Of a stretch of DNA of 64,000 bases, positions 8,251 through 17,166 are shown piece after piece. A program made the translations under genes and the position numbers. The DNA lies in assembly GCF_003675325.1 (NCBI RefSeq), contig NZ_CP033073.1, positions 2,046,001 through 2,110,000 of the forward strand. The letters run 5' to 3'. The first letter of the stretch is position 1; each line of letters opens with the position of its first letter. This stretch comes from Streptomyces dangxiongensis (GTDB lineage: Bacteria > Actinomycetota > Actinomycetes > Streptomycetales > Streptomycetaceae). Below the pieces are notes generated by a model. The model made no database searches, was not told the DNA's origin, and saw only the letters and a program-made list of their open reading frames with translations.

Positions 8251-9852
8251 TCAGCCCGCGCGTTCGGCGGGGCCGTGGCGGCCTTGGTGGTGTGGGCCGT
8301 GGGACTCATGCCGGCGGGCCGCTGCCGCCACCGCGTCGGCCAGGCGGTCGAGTACGGCCGTCGCCTGTTCGTCAGTGATCGTCAGCGGAGGAAGCAGCCG
8401 GACCACGGCCGCGTGACGGCCGCCGAGTTCCACGATCAGGCCCCGCTGGAGACACTCCCGCTGGACGGCGGCGGCGAGTCGGGGCGCGGCGGGGTGCGGA
8501 GTGCGGGTGGGTTCGAGTCCGGCCGGTGCGGCGACGGGATGCGGCGCGTGCGTGGGTGCCCGTCCAGTCGGTGCGGCGACGCGCTCACCCGGGGCGGAAG
8601 CGGAACCGAGGACGGTGCCAGAACCGGGGGCGGAACCGGGGGCGGATCCGGAACCGGGGGCAATTGCGCAGCCGGGGACGGTTTCGGAGCCGGGCGCGGT
8701 TCCCCCGGCCCCGGGGTCGACCAGTTCGAGCCCGATCATCAGCCCGCGTCCCCGTACGTCGCCCACGCAGGGGAAGTCGCGGGCCAGGTCCTGGAGTCGG
8801 GACAGCATGCGGGCGCCGAGGGCGGCGGCGCGGTCGGCGAGGCCGTTCTCGCGGACGTAGGCGAGGGTGGCGGTGCCCGCGGCCATGGCGAGCTGGTTGC
8901 CGCGGAACGTGCCGGCGTGGGCGCCGGGCTGCCAGACGTCGAGATCGTCGCGGTAGACGATCACGGCGAGGGGGAGGCTGCCGCCGATGGCCTTGGACAG
9001 GACCATGACGTCGGGGGTGATCCCGCTGTGGCCGACGGCCCAGAAGCTGCCCGTCCGGCCGACTCCGGTCTGGATCTCGTCGGCGATCAGCGGGATGGAC
9101 CGGTCCGCCGTGAGCTGTCGCATGCGGCGCAGCCAGTCGTCCGGCGCGGGAATCACGCCGCCCTCGCCCTGGACGGGTTCGACGATCATCCCGGCGGGCA
9201 GGGGAACGCCCGACTTGGGGTCGTCGAGGAGGGATTCGGTCCAGCGGGCGGCGAGTTCGGCGCCGCGCGGACCGCCGACGCCGAAGGGGCAGCGGTAGTC
9301 CTGCGGGTAGGGCAGGCGGGCGACCTGGACGTCGGGGGCACCGCCGGAGACGGCCAGGGCGCCGGTGGTCATGCCGTGGTAGGCGCCGGTGAAGGCGAGC
9401 ATGCCGGTGCGGCCGGTCGCGGCGCGGGCCAGGGTGAGGGCGGCCTCGACGGCGTCGGTGCCGGCCGGTCCGCAGAACTGCACGCGGGCACGGTCGGCGA
9501 GGCCGGGCGGAAGCGTGCGGAACAGCTCCGTGACGAAGGCGTCCTTGACGGGGGTGGCCAGGTCGAGGACGGAGAGGGGGGCGCCGGAGTCGAGGACCGC
9601 GCGGATGGCCTCCAGCACCACCGGGTGGTTGTGGCCGAGCGCGAGGGCGCCGGCGCCGGAGAGGCAGTCGAGGTAGCGGCGTCCGTCGGCGCCCTCGACG
9701 GTGAGCCCGCGCGCCCGGACGGGCACGACGGGCAGGGCGCGGGCGTAGGTGCGCGCCGAGGACTCACGCGCCGACTGGCGTCTGAGGATTCCCTCGTGCA
9801 CGGCCCGCGCTCGCCCGGGTGTGTCTCCTGCCACCGACTCCGTAACGGCCAC
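8251..9852 (-). CDS. Class III aminotransferase, diaminobutyrate--2-oxoglutarate type, with low-complexity insert
   Basis: PLP-dependent omega-aminotransferase of the EctB/RhbA group, which makes 2,4-diaminobutyrate from aspartate semialdehyde and glutamate. Seen: the N-terminal fold-type I start (LDCLSGAGALALGHNHP), the ADEIQTGVGRTG strand and the PLP lysine in VLSKAIGGSLPL. At 533 residues it is about 75 longer than usual. The excess is a Pro/Gly/Ser/Ala-rich insert after GLMIGLELVDP, with repeated APGSGSAPGS-like units and a second PTHAPHP/PTRTPHP repeat, before PRLAAAVQREC. The GTG at 9852 has GGAGGA nine bases upstream. The 240 bases before it and the 259 after it hold no gene. Confidence 0.88.
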   Translation of the reverse strand: MAVTESVAGDTPGRARAVHEGILRRQSARESSARTYARALPVVPVRARGLTVEGADGRRYLDCLSGAGALALGHNHPVVLEAIRAVLDSGAPLSVLDLATPVKDAFVTELFRTLPPGLADRARVQFCGPAGTDAVEAALTLARAATGRTGMLAFTGAYHGMTTGALAVSGGAPDVQVARLPYPQDYRCPFGVGGPRGAELAARWTESLLDDPKSGVPLPAGMIVEPVQGEGGVIPAPDDWLRRMRQLTADRSIPLIADEIQTGVGRTGSFWAVGHSGITPDVMVLSKAIGGSLPLAVIVYRDDLDVWQPGAHAGTFRGNQLAMAAGTATLAYVRENGLADRAAALGARMLSRLQDLARDFPCVGDVRGRGLMIGLELVDPGAGGTAPGSETVPGCAIAPGSGSAPGSAPGSGTVLGSASAPGERVAAPTGRAPTHAPHPVAAPAGLEPTRTPHPAAPRLAAAVQRECLQRGLIVELGGRHAAVVRLLPPLTITDEQATAVLDRLADAVAAAARRHESHGPHHQGRHGPAERAG

Positions 9853-10092
9853 GGCGTGCTGTCCTCCCCGCTGTCCAGAGGCGAGTTGATCCGCGGGGAC
9901 CGGGTGAAGCCGGCAGTCCCCCCACCGCCTACAACCGCGGACCGTGCGGCGGGTTACGGGTTGGGCCGAGATCGGTGCCGTGACTGCCGGAGGGTGGCGC
10001 GCCGTTCCGGTTCGGCGTCCGTGCCGTCCGGGGCGCGGTCCGGCCCCGGCCCGGCGCGGGAACGCCGTCCGGGGCCCGGGCCGGTGGACCGC

Positions 10093-11640
10093 TCAGTGCG
10101 CCGTCTGCGGGGTCCGCGCCTTCGGCGACTGCCGTACCTCCGCGGCGGCGGCCACGACGTCGTCCAGCAGCGCGTCGATGTCCTGCGTGGTGGTGGCCGG
10201 GTTCAGGAAGACCAGCTTCAGGTGCACCTGTGCCTGCCCGTCCTGGCGTCGTACCTTCGTGCGGGCCAGCAGGGCCTTGCCCTCGGCCATCAGGTGCCTG
10301 CGGACCGCGGCGTTCCAGGTGCTCTCGTCCTCGATCGCCGCACCGGCCCGGCAGCGGAAGACCACGGTGCTGAGGATCGGTTCGGCGAGCAGTTCGAGGT
10401 CCGGGTCGCGGGTGATGCGGGCGGCCGCGTACCGGGCCTGGGAGTGGCAGGCGTCGACCCATTCGCCCATGCCCTCGCGGCCGAGGGCCAGCAGCGAGGC
10501 CGCGATCTTGAAGGCGTCGGCGCGGCGGGTGGTCTGGAGGGAGGTGCCGAGCAGCGCGGTGTAGCCCTCGGCCTCGTCGTCCGGCGGGTTGAGGTAGACG
10601 GCCTGCTGGCCGAGCGGGCTCATCCGGGCCCGGTCCCGTACCAGCAGAATGCTGGAGGAGGCGGGTGTCCAGCCGAATTTGTGCAGGTCGAAGGCGATGG
10701 AGTCGGCTTCGGCCAGTCCGTCGAAGAGGGGGCGGAGCGTGTCCGAGAAGAGGGCGCCGATGCCGTACGCCGCGTCGACGTGGAACCAGATCCTGCGTTC
10801 GGCGGCGAGGGCGGCGAGTTCCGGCAGTGGGTCGAAGGAGCCGTGGTCCGTGGTGCCGGCGGTGGCCACCAGCGCGATGGGGACCTCGTCGGGGGCGAAT
10901 CCGTCCAGGAGCCGGCGTGCCTCCTCGGGGATCATGCGGCCTCGTTCGTCGGCGGGTACCCGCACCACCGCGTCCCGGCCCAGCCCGAGGAAGCCGGCGG
11001 CGCGTGCGACGGAGAAGTGCGCGGCGGTCGAGCAGAGGATCCGCGGCCGTATCGCGCGGCCGGCGAGTCCGGTGTGGGAGATGTCGTCGCCGGTGAGGCC
11101 GCCGAGCACGTGGTCGCGGCTGAGCAGCAGGCCCATGAGGTTGGAGATGCTGCCGCCGGGGGTGAGTGTGCCGGAGGCCGTCTCGCCGTATCCGACCCAG
11201 TCGGCCATCTCGGCGATCAGCCGGCGTTCCAGTTCGAGGGCGAAGGGGCCGCTCTCCCAGGAGTGCAGCGACTGGTTGAGGACGGCGGCGAGGAGTTCGG
11301 CGGCAGCGGCGGCGGGTGTGGGCGCGCACTGCATCCGGGAGACGGCGGCCGGGTGGGTCAGGTCGGCCGCCCAGCCCGCGTACGCCTCGAACAGCTCTTC
11401 CACCCGGTGCGGGCCGGGTGCGTCGGTGAGGAAGCCGCCGTCGCGCACCAGGTCGCGTACCGCGGCGATCGCCGCGTCGGGGCCGCCGGCCGGGAGCGGG
11501 CCGGTGCGCTCGGCCGCGGCGGCGGACACCGCGTCGAGGGCGGCGGTGACCAGCGTGCCGAGCTGCTCCAGGCCGTCGGGGGTGCCCGCCAGGGCCACGC
11601 GGTGCCCGGTGCCGGTGGTGGCGGGGGTGCTGTGGTTCAC
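10093..11640 (-). CDS. PLP-dependent group II decarboxylase (diaminobutyrate/aspartate decarboxylase-like)
   Basis: Fold-type I PLP decarboxylase related to RhbB-type 2,4-diaminobutyrate decarboxylase and glutamate decarboxylase. The PLP lysine is in FDLHKFGWTPAS, preceded by the cofactor-binding FHVDAAYGIGA; TPGGSISNLMGL is the usual phosphate-binding region. About 515 residues, typical length. I prefer the GTG at 11640 (MNHSTPATTG) with GAAGG nine bases upstream; an ATG at 11649 abuts that site. Next to the diaminobutyrate-type aminotransferase it could form 1,3-diaminopropane, as in schizokinen and rhizobactin pathways. Next to glutamate mutase it could instead decarboxylate 3-methylaspartate. 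The sequence does not decide between these. Confidence 0.85.
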   Translation of the reverse strand: MNHSTPATTGTGHRVALAGTPDGLEQLGTLVTAALDAVSAAAAERTGPLPAGGPDAAIAAVRDLVRDGGFLTDAPGPHRVEELFEAYAGWAADLTHPAAVSRMQCAPTPAAAAAELLAAVLNQSLHSWESGPFALELERRLIAEMADWVGYGETASGTLTPGGSISNLMGLLLSRDHVLGGLTGDDISHTGLAGRAIRPRILCSTAAHFSVARAAGFLGLGRDAVVRVPADERGRMIPEEARRLLDGFAPDEVPIALVATAGTTDHGSFDPLPELAALAAERRIWFHVDAAYGIGALFSDTLRPLFDGLAEADSIAFDLHKFGWTPASSSILLVRDRARMSPLGQQAVYLNPPDDEAEGYTALLGTSLQTTRRADAFKIAASLLALGREGMGEWVDACHSQARYAAARITRDPDLELLAEPILSTVVFRCRAGAAIEDESTWNAAVRRHLMAEGKALLARTKVRRQDGQAQVHLKLVFLNPATTTQDIDALLDDVVAAAAEVRQSPKARTPQTAH

Positions 11641-11685
11641 GGATCGCATCCTTCTGTCGGGTTCGGGGGTGGCGCGGGAGCGGGT

Positions 11686-12606
11686 TCAGGTGGTGGCGCG
11701 GGTGCCGCGGATGACGCCGATCGACGCGACGACCACGGAGGCGAGCCCCAGGACCTGGCCGGCGGAGAGGGTCTCGCCCAGCACGATCAGGGCGACGAGT
11801 GCGCCGATCGCCGGTTCCAGGCTCAGCAGCACGCCGAAGACCAGCGCCGGCACCCGGCGCAGCGTCTCCATCTCGCAGGTGTAGGGGACGAGCGAGGACA
11901 GCATCGCCACGCCGAACCCGAAGGCGAGCGCCCAGGGGTGGCCCAGGACCGAGCCGCCCTCGGCCAGCCCGAACGGCAGCGCGCACAGGGTGCCGAAGAG
12001 CATGGCGAGGGCGAGCCCGCCACCGCCCGGGAGCTGGGCTCCGACCCGGGCGGACAGGGGGACGTAGGCGCCCCAGAACACGGCGCAGGCGGCGGAGATC
12101 AGCAGGCCGGCGAGGCCGGTGGCGCCGCCCTGCCAGCCGAGCAGGGCGATACCGGCGCCGGCCAGCAGGGTCCACATCCGGTCACGGCCCCGCCGGCTGG
12201 ACAGGGCGGCGACCATGAGCGGCCCCGACATGCCGATGGTGAGCGCCACGCCGACGGGCAGGCGGGCCATGGCCAGGTAGAAGCACATGTTCATGCCGGC
12301 GATGGTGATGCCGAGGCCGGCCACCGCGAGGGCGGTGCGCCGCTCCAGCCGGAAGGAGGGCCGCCACCACAGCAGCAGTGCGGCGGCGGCGAAGCCGAGG
12401 CGGAGGACGGTCATGACGGCGGGTCCGACCGTGCCGAACATCTGCTTGGCGAAGGCCGCGCCCAGTTGCGTGCTGACCATGCCGATCAGCATGAGCACCG
12501 GGGCCGGGACCAGGCCGAGTCCCCGGGCACCGGGGTCCGCCGCGCCCGGTGTTCCGGGTGGGGCGGCCTCGGCGGGCTGTGCTCCGACTCCCGCTTCGAC
12601 ACTCAT
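11686..12606 (-). CDS. EamA/DMT-family transporter
   Basis: Ten-helix drug/metabolite transporter of the RhtA/EamA type, 306 residues. Repeated hydrophobic segments run from about residue 33 (VPAPVLMLIGMVSTQLGAAF) to the C-terminus, with the usual two-fold repeat (second half begins near ISAACAVFWGAYV). The ATG at 12606 follows GGAAGG. It sits inside the biosynthetic strand, 45 bases before the decarboxylase, so it is a reasonable exporter of the product or of an amino-acid intermediate. That role is inferred from position only. Confidence 0.85.
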   Translation of the reverse strand: MSVEAGVGAQPAEAAPPGTPGAADPGARGLGLVPAPVLMLIGMVSTQLGAAFAKQMFGTVGPAVMTVLRLGFAAAALLLWWRPSFRLERRTALAVAGLGITIAGMNMCFYLAMARLPVGVALTIGMSGPLMVAALSSRRGRDRMWTLLAGAGIALLGWQGGATGLAGLLISAACAVFWGAYVPLSARVGAQLPGGGGLALAMLFGTLCALPFGLAEGGSVLGHPWALAFGFGVAMLSSLVPYTCEMETLRRVPALVFGVLLSLEPAIGALVALIVLGETLSAGQVLGLASVVVASIGVIRGTRATT

Positions 12607-12666
12607 GGTTCAGCCTTCCTCGTCGCCTGTCTCGTCCGTCGGTTCCGTCCGTCCGCTGCCGCGCCC

Positions 12667-13629
12667 TCAGGGGCGCAGCAGGACCTTTCCGGTCGTGCCC
12701 CGGCCCTCCAGCAGGTCGTGGGCGCGCGCCGCTTCGGACAGCGGCAGCTCGGTCTGGACCCGGGGCCGTACGACGCCGTCGGCGACGTGGGTGAAGACGG
12801 CCGCGGCGGCGGCGCGCAGGGCGGCCGTGTCGGGCACGTGGTCGGCCAGGGACGGCCGGGTCAGGGTCAGCGAGCCGGCCGTGCGCAGCCGTTCGACGTC
12901 GATCGCGCCGACCGGACCGCTGGAGAGGCCGCAGACCACCAGGTGGCCCCGGCGGCGCGGCGCGGCCAGGCTCTGGTCGAAGGTGTCGGCGCCGACCGAG
13001 TCGTAGACGACGTGGGCGCCCTCGCCGCCGGTGAGTTCCCGGACCCGCTCGGCGAAGCCGTCGTACGGCAGTGCGTGCCGGGCCCCCGCGTCGAGTGCCA
13101 GGCGCTGCTTGTCCTCGGTGGAGGCCACGGCGATGACGGTCGCCCCGCGGTGGGCGGCGAGCTGGACCAGCAGCCGGCCGAGTCCGCCGGCCGCGGCGAG
13201 GACGACCACGGTCTCGCCGGCGGTGACGGGGTGCGTGGTGTGGGTGAGGTAGTGCGCGGCCAGGCCCTGGAGCAGTACGGCGGCCGCGTCGCGGAGGTGG
13301 ATGTTCTCCGGCACGGGGACGAGCTTGGCCGCGGGTACGGCGGTGGACTCGGCGTAGGCGCCGAGCTGGGTGGCGTAGGCGACGCGGTCGCCGACGGCGA
13401 TGCCCTCGACGCCCTCGCCCACCGCGGTGACGGTGCCCGCGGCTTCCTGGCCGGGGACGAACGGGCAGGGTGCGGGGTAGGTGCCGTCGCGGAAGTAGAC
13501 GTCGATGAAGTTGAGTCCGATCACCGCGTTGCGCACCACGGCTTCGCCGGCCGCGGGCGCGGGCTCGGGCAGTTCCACGGGGGTGAGAGCCGCGGAGCCG
13601 CCTGCCCGGGTCACCTGGATTGCGCGCAT
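12667..13629 (-). CDS. Quinone oxidoreductase-like MDR-family NADPH reductase
   Basis: Medium-chain dehydrogenase/reductase of the QorA/zeta-crystallin type, 320 residues. The catalytic N-domain has NFIDVYFRDGTYP and PFVPGQEAAGTV; the Rossmann part has VVVLAAAGGLGRLLVQLAA. Zinc-binding residues of alcohol dehydrogenases are absent, as expected for this branch. The ATG at 13629 lies seven bases after the glutamate mutase gene, so the two are probably co-translated. It may reduce an enoyl or quinone intermediate; the substrate is unknown. Confidence 0.88.
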   Translation of the reverse strand: MRAIQVTRAGGSAALTPVELPEPAPAAGEAVVRNAVIGLNFIDVYFRDGTYPAPCPFVPGQEAAGTVTAVGEGVEGIAVGDRVAYATQLGAYAESTAVPAAKLVPVPENIHLRDAAAVLLQGLAAHYLTHTTHPVTAGETVVVLAAAGGLGRLLVQLAAHRGATVIAVASTEDKQRLALDAGARHALPYDGFAERVRELTGGEGAHVVYDSVGADTFDQSLAAPRRRGHLVVCGLSSGPVGAIDVERLRTAGSLTLTRPSLADHVPDTAALRAAAAAVFTHVADGVVRPRVQTELPLSEAARAHDLLEGRGTTGKVLLRP

Positions 13630-13636
13630 GGATACC

Positions 13637-15094
13637 TCACTTGCTCACGGGGATGCCGGCACCGGTGGTGCCAGGTGATCCGGTGCCGTCCGTTTCGTCG
13701 AAGACGGTGCGGAAGTAGTTGATGTCGCCGGTGAGGCCGGCCATCAGGGAGCCGAGGGCCACCTCCGTGCCGGGCCGGGCCGCGAGCAGTTCCTCGTTGC
13801 GGCGGCGGTTGGCCGCGGAGAACGGCAGGGAGCCGGCCGAGAGATAGCGGATGGCGCCCTCGGCGTCGCGCCGGGGGATGACGTCGGAGCGGGCGTAGCG
13901 GCTCGCGCTGAACGGGATGTCCAGGGCGCCCCGTTCGAAGGCCTCGGCCGCCGCCTCGATGAGGTCCGCGCGCTCGATGAGGGGGTCCACGAGGTCGCCG
14001 ACCTCGGCGAGGATCCACTCCATCTCCTCGGCGACCCGCGCCTCGTCGACCCGGAGGAAGTCCAGCAGTGGGGAGTTGGCCCGGTCCGCGAGTCGCAGTC
14101 CCTCCACGTTGGCCCGGGTGTCGGGGATGCCGTAGGCCTCCTGGTAGGTCTTGGTGATGAGCTTGGAGGCGCCGCCGAGGCGGGCGACCAACGCGCCGTA
14201 GAGAATGAGGTCCTCGGCGTTGCCCCGCTGCCGGGGGAACACGCCCATGAACTCGTGCAGTACGGCGTGCACGTCGATGCCGGTGGGCAGGTAGCGCTCG
14301 GCGAGGACGGGGATGCAGCGCAGGGCCGCGATGTCCTGGGCGAGGTGCCCGCCCTGGGGGTAGGCGACGGAGATGCAGCGCACGCCGGCGCGTGCGGCCA
14401 GCACCGCCTCGACGACGCTGATGGCCAGGCTGACGGAGGGCGGTACGAGGACGGCGGTGAGGGTGCCGAACAGCTCCCGGTCGATGACGACGCCGAGTTC
14501 GGCCAGTTCGCCGCAGCGGCGGTCGACGTCCTGCCAGGCGCCGAGGGACTCGGTGAGCGGGACGGCCTTGGAGTACGGCAGGTTGTAGGAGATCCCGCCG
14601 CCCTCGAAGGAGGTGATGCCGGAGGCGACGGAGACGTCGAAGAGCCGCCGGGCGTCCGGTGAGCCGTGCCGGATCTCCAGGGGTGCGGCGACGGACTCGT
14701 TCAGCTCCCGGCCGCGCCGCCAGCCGTGGGCGACCAGCGGGTAGCCGTTGAGGTCGGTGGGGCGCAGGTTGAGGCTGCGCAGTGCTTCCTCGAACCGCTT
14801 GAGCCGGGTGTGCGAGTCGATGGTGAGGGTGAGGATGTCGGGGTGCGCCTCGGCCTCCAGGGCGCGCAGCAGGTCCGTCATCTCGGCGTGTCCGCCGACC
14901 CCGCAGCGCGGCTGGATGGCGACCCGGCCCGCGGCCCGGCAGCGTTCCAGGACCTCGGCGGCCGTGGGTTTGCCGAGGCCGGCGATGTAGGCGGCGGACT
15001 CGGCCGCGGTGGGCAGGTCGGCGGCCGTGTCCCCGGCCGGGCCCTTCCCGGCGGTGCCGCCGAGAAGGGCCAGGGGCTTGTGCGTACCGGTCAT
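13637..15094 (-). CDS. Glutamate mutase (methylaspartate mutase) epsilon subunit
   Basis: Large catalytic subunit of adenosylcobalamin-dependent glutamate mutase, which interconverts L-glutamate and threo-3-methyl-L-aspartate. The 485 residues match the family. Recognisable blocks are IQPRCGVGGHAEMTDLL, the substrate region DVSVASGITSFEGGGISYN, and the late block ITKTYQEAYGIPDTRAN. The ATG at 15094 overlaps the stop of the sigma subunit gene (ATGA), so the subunits are translationally coupled. In Streptomyces this enzyme usually supplies methylaspartate, or its decarboxylation product, to a secondary metabolite. No ligase/ammonia-lyase partner for catabolism is nearby, which favours biosynthesis. 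Confidence 0.93.
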   Translation of the reverse strand: MTGTHKPLALLGGTAGKGPAGDTAADLPTAAESAAYIAGLGKPTAAEVLERCRAAGRVAIQPRCGVGGHAEMTDLLRALEAEAHPDILTLTIDSHTRLKRFEEALRSLNLRPTDLNGYPLVAHGWRRGRELNESVAAPLEIRHGSPDARRLFDVSVASGITSFEGGGISYNLPYSKAVPLTESLGAWQDVDRRCGELAELGVVIDRELFGTLTAVLVPPSVSLAISVVEAVLAARAGVRCISVAYPQGGHLAQDIAALRCIPVLAERYLPTGIDVHAVLHEFMGVFPRQRGNAEDLILYGALVARLGGASKLITKTYQEAYGIPDTRANVEGLRLADRANSPLLDFLRVDEARVAEEMEWILAEVGDLVDPLIERADLIEAAAEAFERGALDIPFSASRYARSDVIPRRDAEGAIRYLSAGSLPFSAANRRRNEELLAARPGTEVALGSLMAGLTGDINYFRTVFDETDGTGSPGTTGAGIPVSK

Positions 15095-15546
15095 GACGCC
15101 GTGCGCAGGGAGGCGGTGGCGCCGTCCCGGGTGGCGCGCAGCCCGTCGAGGAGCGCGGGGAGTCCGTCGGGGTCGGACAGGATGTGGTCGACGCCGAGGG
15201 CGTGGAGACGCTCGTACGCGGAGCCGTCCTTGTGGCTGCCGACGGAGAGGTTCCCGCCGACGACGACCGGGCAGTTGATCTTTCCGGAGCGCTTGGTCTC
15301 CGCGAGTCCGCGCAGGTCCTCGTGGATATGGCCGTTGAGGCTGCCGATGATGACCGCTTCGGCGTCCGGGTGGGCGGCGCACGCCTGCGCGAACTCCTCG
15401 ACGGGTGTGCAGGTGCCGAGGTTGACCACGTCGAAGCCGGCGCCGCGCAGCGCGTAGGCGATCAGGTGGTTGGCCACGGCGTGGCTGTCGCTGGCGGCCA
15501 CCCCGAGGATGACCGTGCGGGTGGGGGTTGCTTGCTTGCTCTGCAT
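15091..15546 (-). CDS. Glutamate mutase sigma (B12-binding) subunit
   Basis: Small cobalamin-binding subunit that pairs with the epsilon subunit. Seen: GVAASDSHAVANHLI with the cobalt-coordinating His, then GSLNGH and VVVGGNLSVG for the nucleotide tail. The usual D-x-H-x-x-G reads DSHAVA here, so the glycine is replaced by alanine. About 151 residues, slightly longer than clostridial homologues at both ends. I chose the ATG at 15546 with AGG a few bases upstream; a GTG at 15567 has no ribosome site. It lies 31 bases after the desaturase gene and overlaps the epsilon gene by four bases. Confidence 0.92.
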   Translation of the reverse strand: MQSKQATPTRTVILGVAASDSHAVANHLIAYALRGAGFDVVNLGTCTPVEEFAQACAAHPDAEAVIIGSLNGHIHEDLRGLAETKRSGKINCPVVVGGNLSVGSHKDGSAYERLHALGVDHILSDPDGLPALLDGLRATRDGATASLRTAS

Positions 15547-15577
15547 GGACCTGTTTCCTCGTCCCACGTGGTGGTCG

Positions 15578-16804
15578 TCAGTCGTCGAAGGCCGCGAACA
15601 GTTCGCGCTTGCTGACCGCCTTCAGCCGGTTGATGTCGTATTCCTGGGCGTCCGCGCGGGACAGCGAGTCGAAGACGTGGCTGATGGCGGGGACCAGGCC
15701 CCAGACCTCGTGGTACGGGGGCCAGCCCTGGTGGCCGGCGTCGATGTCCTGCTGGCGGGCGAAGATGTAGTTCGCCCAGTCCGGCGCGGCCGGGTAGCGG
15801 TGGTGGTAGTCGTGCACGACGGTGTCGCCGGTCAGCACCAGATAGCGGCACGGGGCGTGCACGAACACGAGCCGGAGGGTCCAGCGGGCCCAGGCGGCGA
15901 GGCGGCGGCCGGCCGGGAGGCCGGCGGAGGGGGCCGGGTCGCCGATGAAGATGGCGTTGGTCAGGCTGGAGAAGTACTCGCGTCCGTGGCGGATCTCCAC
16001 ACCGGGCTCGGGGAAGGTGTGCTTCACGCACAGCCGCAGGGTGTTGCTCACCTGGAACAGCGGGACGAGCGGCACGAACCAGATCAGCAGCAGGGCCGGC
16101 CAGGTGCCGGTGAGCACCGTAGCGGCGACGGCACCGCCGTACAGCACGAGCGCGCAGACCTTCTCGCTGCGGGCCGACTCGCTCCAGAACGACCGGGCGC
16201 GGGAGACGGCGAACGCGAAGTGGAAGCGCGGGGAGACGAGTTTGCCGAGCACCCGGCGCCACATCCGGCGGCGCGTCATGCCCGGGTGCAGTTCCAGGCT
16301 GACCAGGAACGCCTGGACCGTGGGGTCCTTGAGCGTCATGTGCCCGGCGGCGTGGTGGTCCTTGACGTGCTCGCGGCTGTAGCGCTGGAAGTTCTGGATG
16401 ATGAGCAGGCTGGACACGCCGTGGCCGATGAACCGGTCGAGCTTGCGCCGCCGGTACATGTTCCGGTGGGAGCACTGGTGGTAGGTCATCATCCGCAGGT
16501 TGCGCATGCCGTGCAGCGTGATGGCCCACCCCGGTATCAGGAGCAGCGGCCAGCCGCCGCCGAGCGCGTACCCGAGCGTGCCGACCAGGACACCGGCGAC
16601 CACGGAGGACAGTGCCGTGGCGAGGTGGAGGGTGGGGGTCCAGCCCGGGGCGGCCTGGCCGGGCAGTGCCTTGCCGGTGAACAGGGTCAGGGGGAACTGC
16701 AACGCCTTCGGCAGACGGGTCAGGGTCTCGCGGGGGTCCTGGGGCCCGGGCGGGGACACGGGACGTACACCGGCACTCCGAACGGCGGAGTTGGTCGCCG
16801 ACAC
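15578..16804 (-). CDS. Membrane fatty-acid-desaturase-family diiron oxygenase
   Basis: Integral membrane protein of the desaturase/hydroxylase superfamily, 408 residues. Histidine clusters that should hold the diiron site are visible: HQCSH near residue 125, HVKDHHAAGH near 162 and HDYHHRYP near 335. Hydrophobic stretches lie around residues 65-100 and 225-260. The GTG at 16804 has GGAG five bases upstream. Ferredoxin and ferredoxin-reductase genes lie directly upstream, a complete electron supply for it. It may desaturate an acyl chain or hydroxylate a small substrate; the family does not tell which. Confidence 0.88.
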   Translation of the reverse strand: MSATNSAVRSAGVRPVSPPGPQDPRETLTRLPKALQFPLTLFTGKALPGQAAPGWTPTLHLATALSSVVAGVLVGTLGYALGGGWPLLLIPGWAITLHGMRNLRMMTYHQCSHRNMYRRRKLDRFIGHGVSSLLIIQNFQRYSREHVKDHHAAGHMTLKDPTVQAFLVSLELHPGMTRRRMWRRVLGKLVSPRFHFAFAVSRARSFWSESARSEKVCALVLYGGAVAATVLTGTWPALLLIWFVPLVPLFQVSNTLRLCVKHTFPEPGVEIRHGREYFSSLTNAIFIGDPAPSAGLPAGRRLAAWARWTLRLVFVHAPCRYLVLTGDTVVHDYHHRYPAAPDWANYIFARQQDIDAGHQGWPPYHEVWGLVPAISHVFDSLSRADAQEYDINRLKAVSKRELFAAFDD

Positions 16805-16866
16805 AAGAACTCCTATCGGTTCCGAGGTTGTCTGTTCGTGGGCCGGCGGATGGGCGCCGGCACGGC

Positions 16867-17166
16867 TCACAGGGCGTCCGCGACGCGGACGGTGGCGGCG
16901 CTCATCAGGCGGCACTGGCAGGCCAGGCGGTAGTTGCCGCCGGTCTGGCCGAGGTCCTCCAGGAAGTCGGCCTCTTCGGGGTCCATCTCGCCCAGCGCGT
17001 CGAAGCCGTCGAGGACCTCGATGACGCAGGCCCCGCACGCCCCCTGCTGGCAGCCGAACGGGATGACGCGCTGTGAGGTCCCGCGCTCGAGGTCGGTCAG
17101 CGGTGACCCGGCCGGCAGTTGCACTTCCAGGCCGTACGGCATCAGGGTCAGTTTCTTGAGATCCAT
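16867..17166 (-). CDS. Plant-type [2Fe-2S] ferredoxin
   Basis: Electron carrier of 99 residues. The cluster motif is FGCQQGACGACVIEVL (C-x4-C-x2-C) with the fourth cysteine in LACQCRL. It lies between the ferredoxin reductase gene (152 bases upstream) and the desaturase (62 bases downstream), so it most likely passes electrons from the reductase to the diiron enzyme. The ATG at 17166 has only a distant GGGAG, about 12 bases away. Confidence 0.92.
   Translation of the reverse strand: MDLKKLTLMPYGLEVQLPAGSPLTDLERGTSQRVIPFGCQQGACGACVIEVLDGFDALGEMDPEEADFLEDLGQTGGNYRLACQCRLMSAATVRVADAL

Noticed and set aside
7992..8309. N-terminal extension of the IucA/IucC protein
   Set aside because: Overlaps the aminotransferase end, has no family similarity, and a strong ribosome site marks the start at 7991.
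7992..10092. Iron box upstream of the siderophore genes
   Set aside because: I looked for a TTAGGTTAGGCTCACCTAA-like palindrome in 7992-8250 and 9853-10092 and saw none.
8113..13722. Plus-strand open frame of 1,869 codons
   Set aside because: It is antisense to the aminotransferase, decarboxylase, EamA and oxidoreductase genes, all with clear motifs. Long antisense frames are common at this G+C, and the translation is low-complexity.
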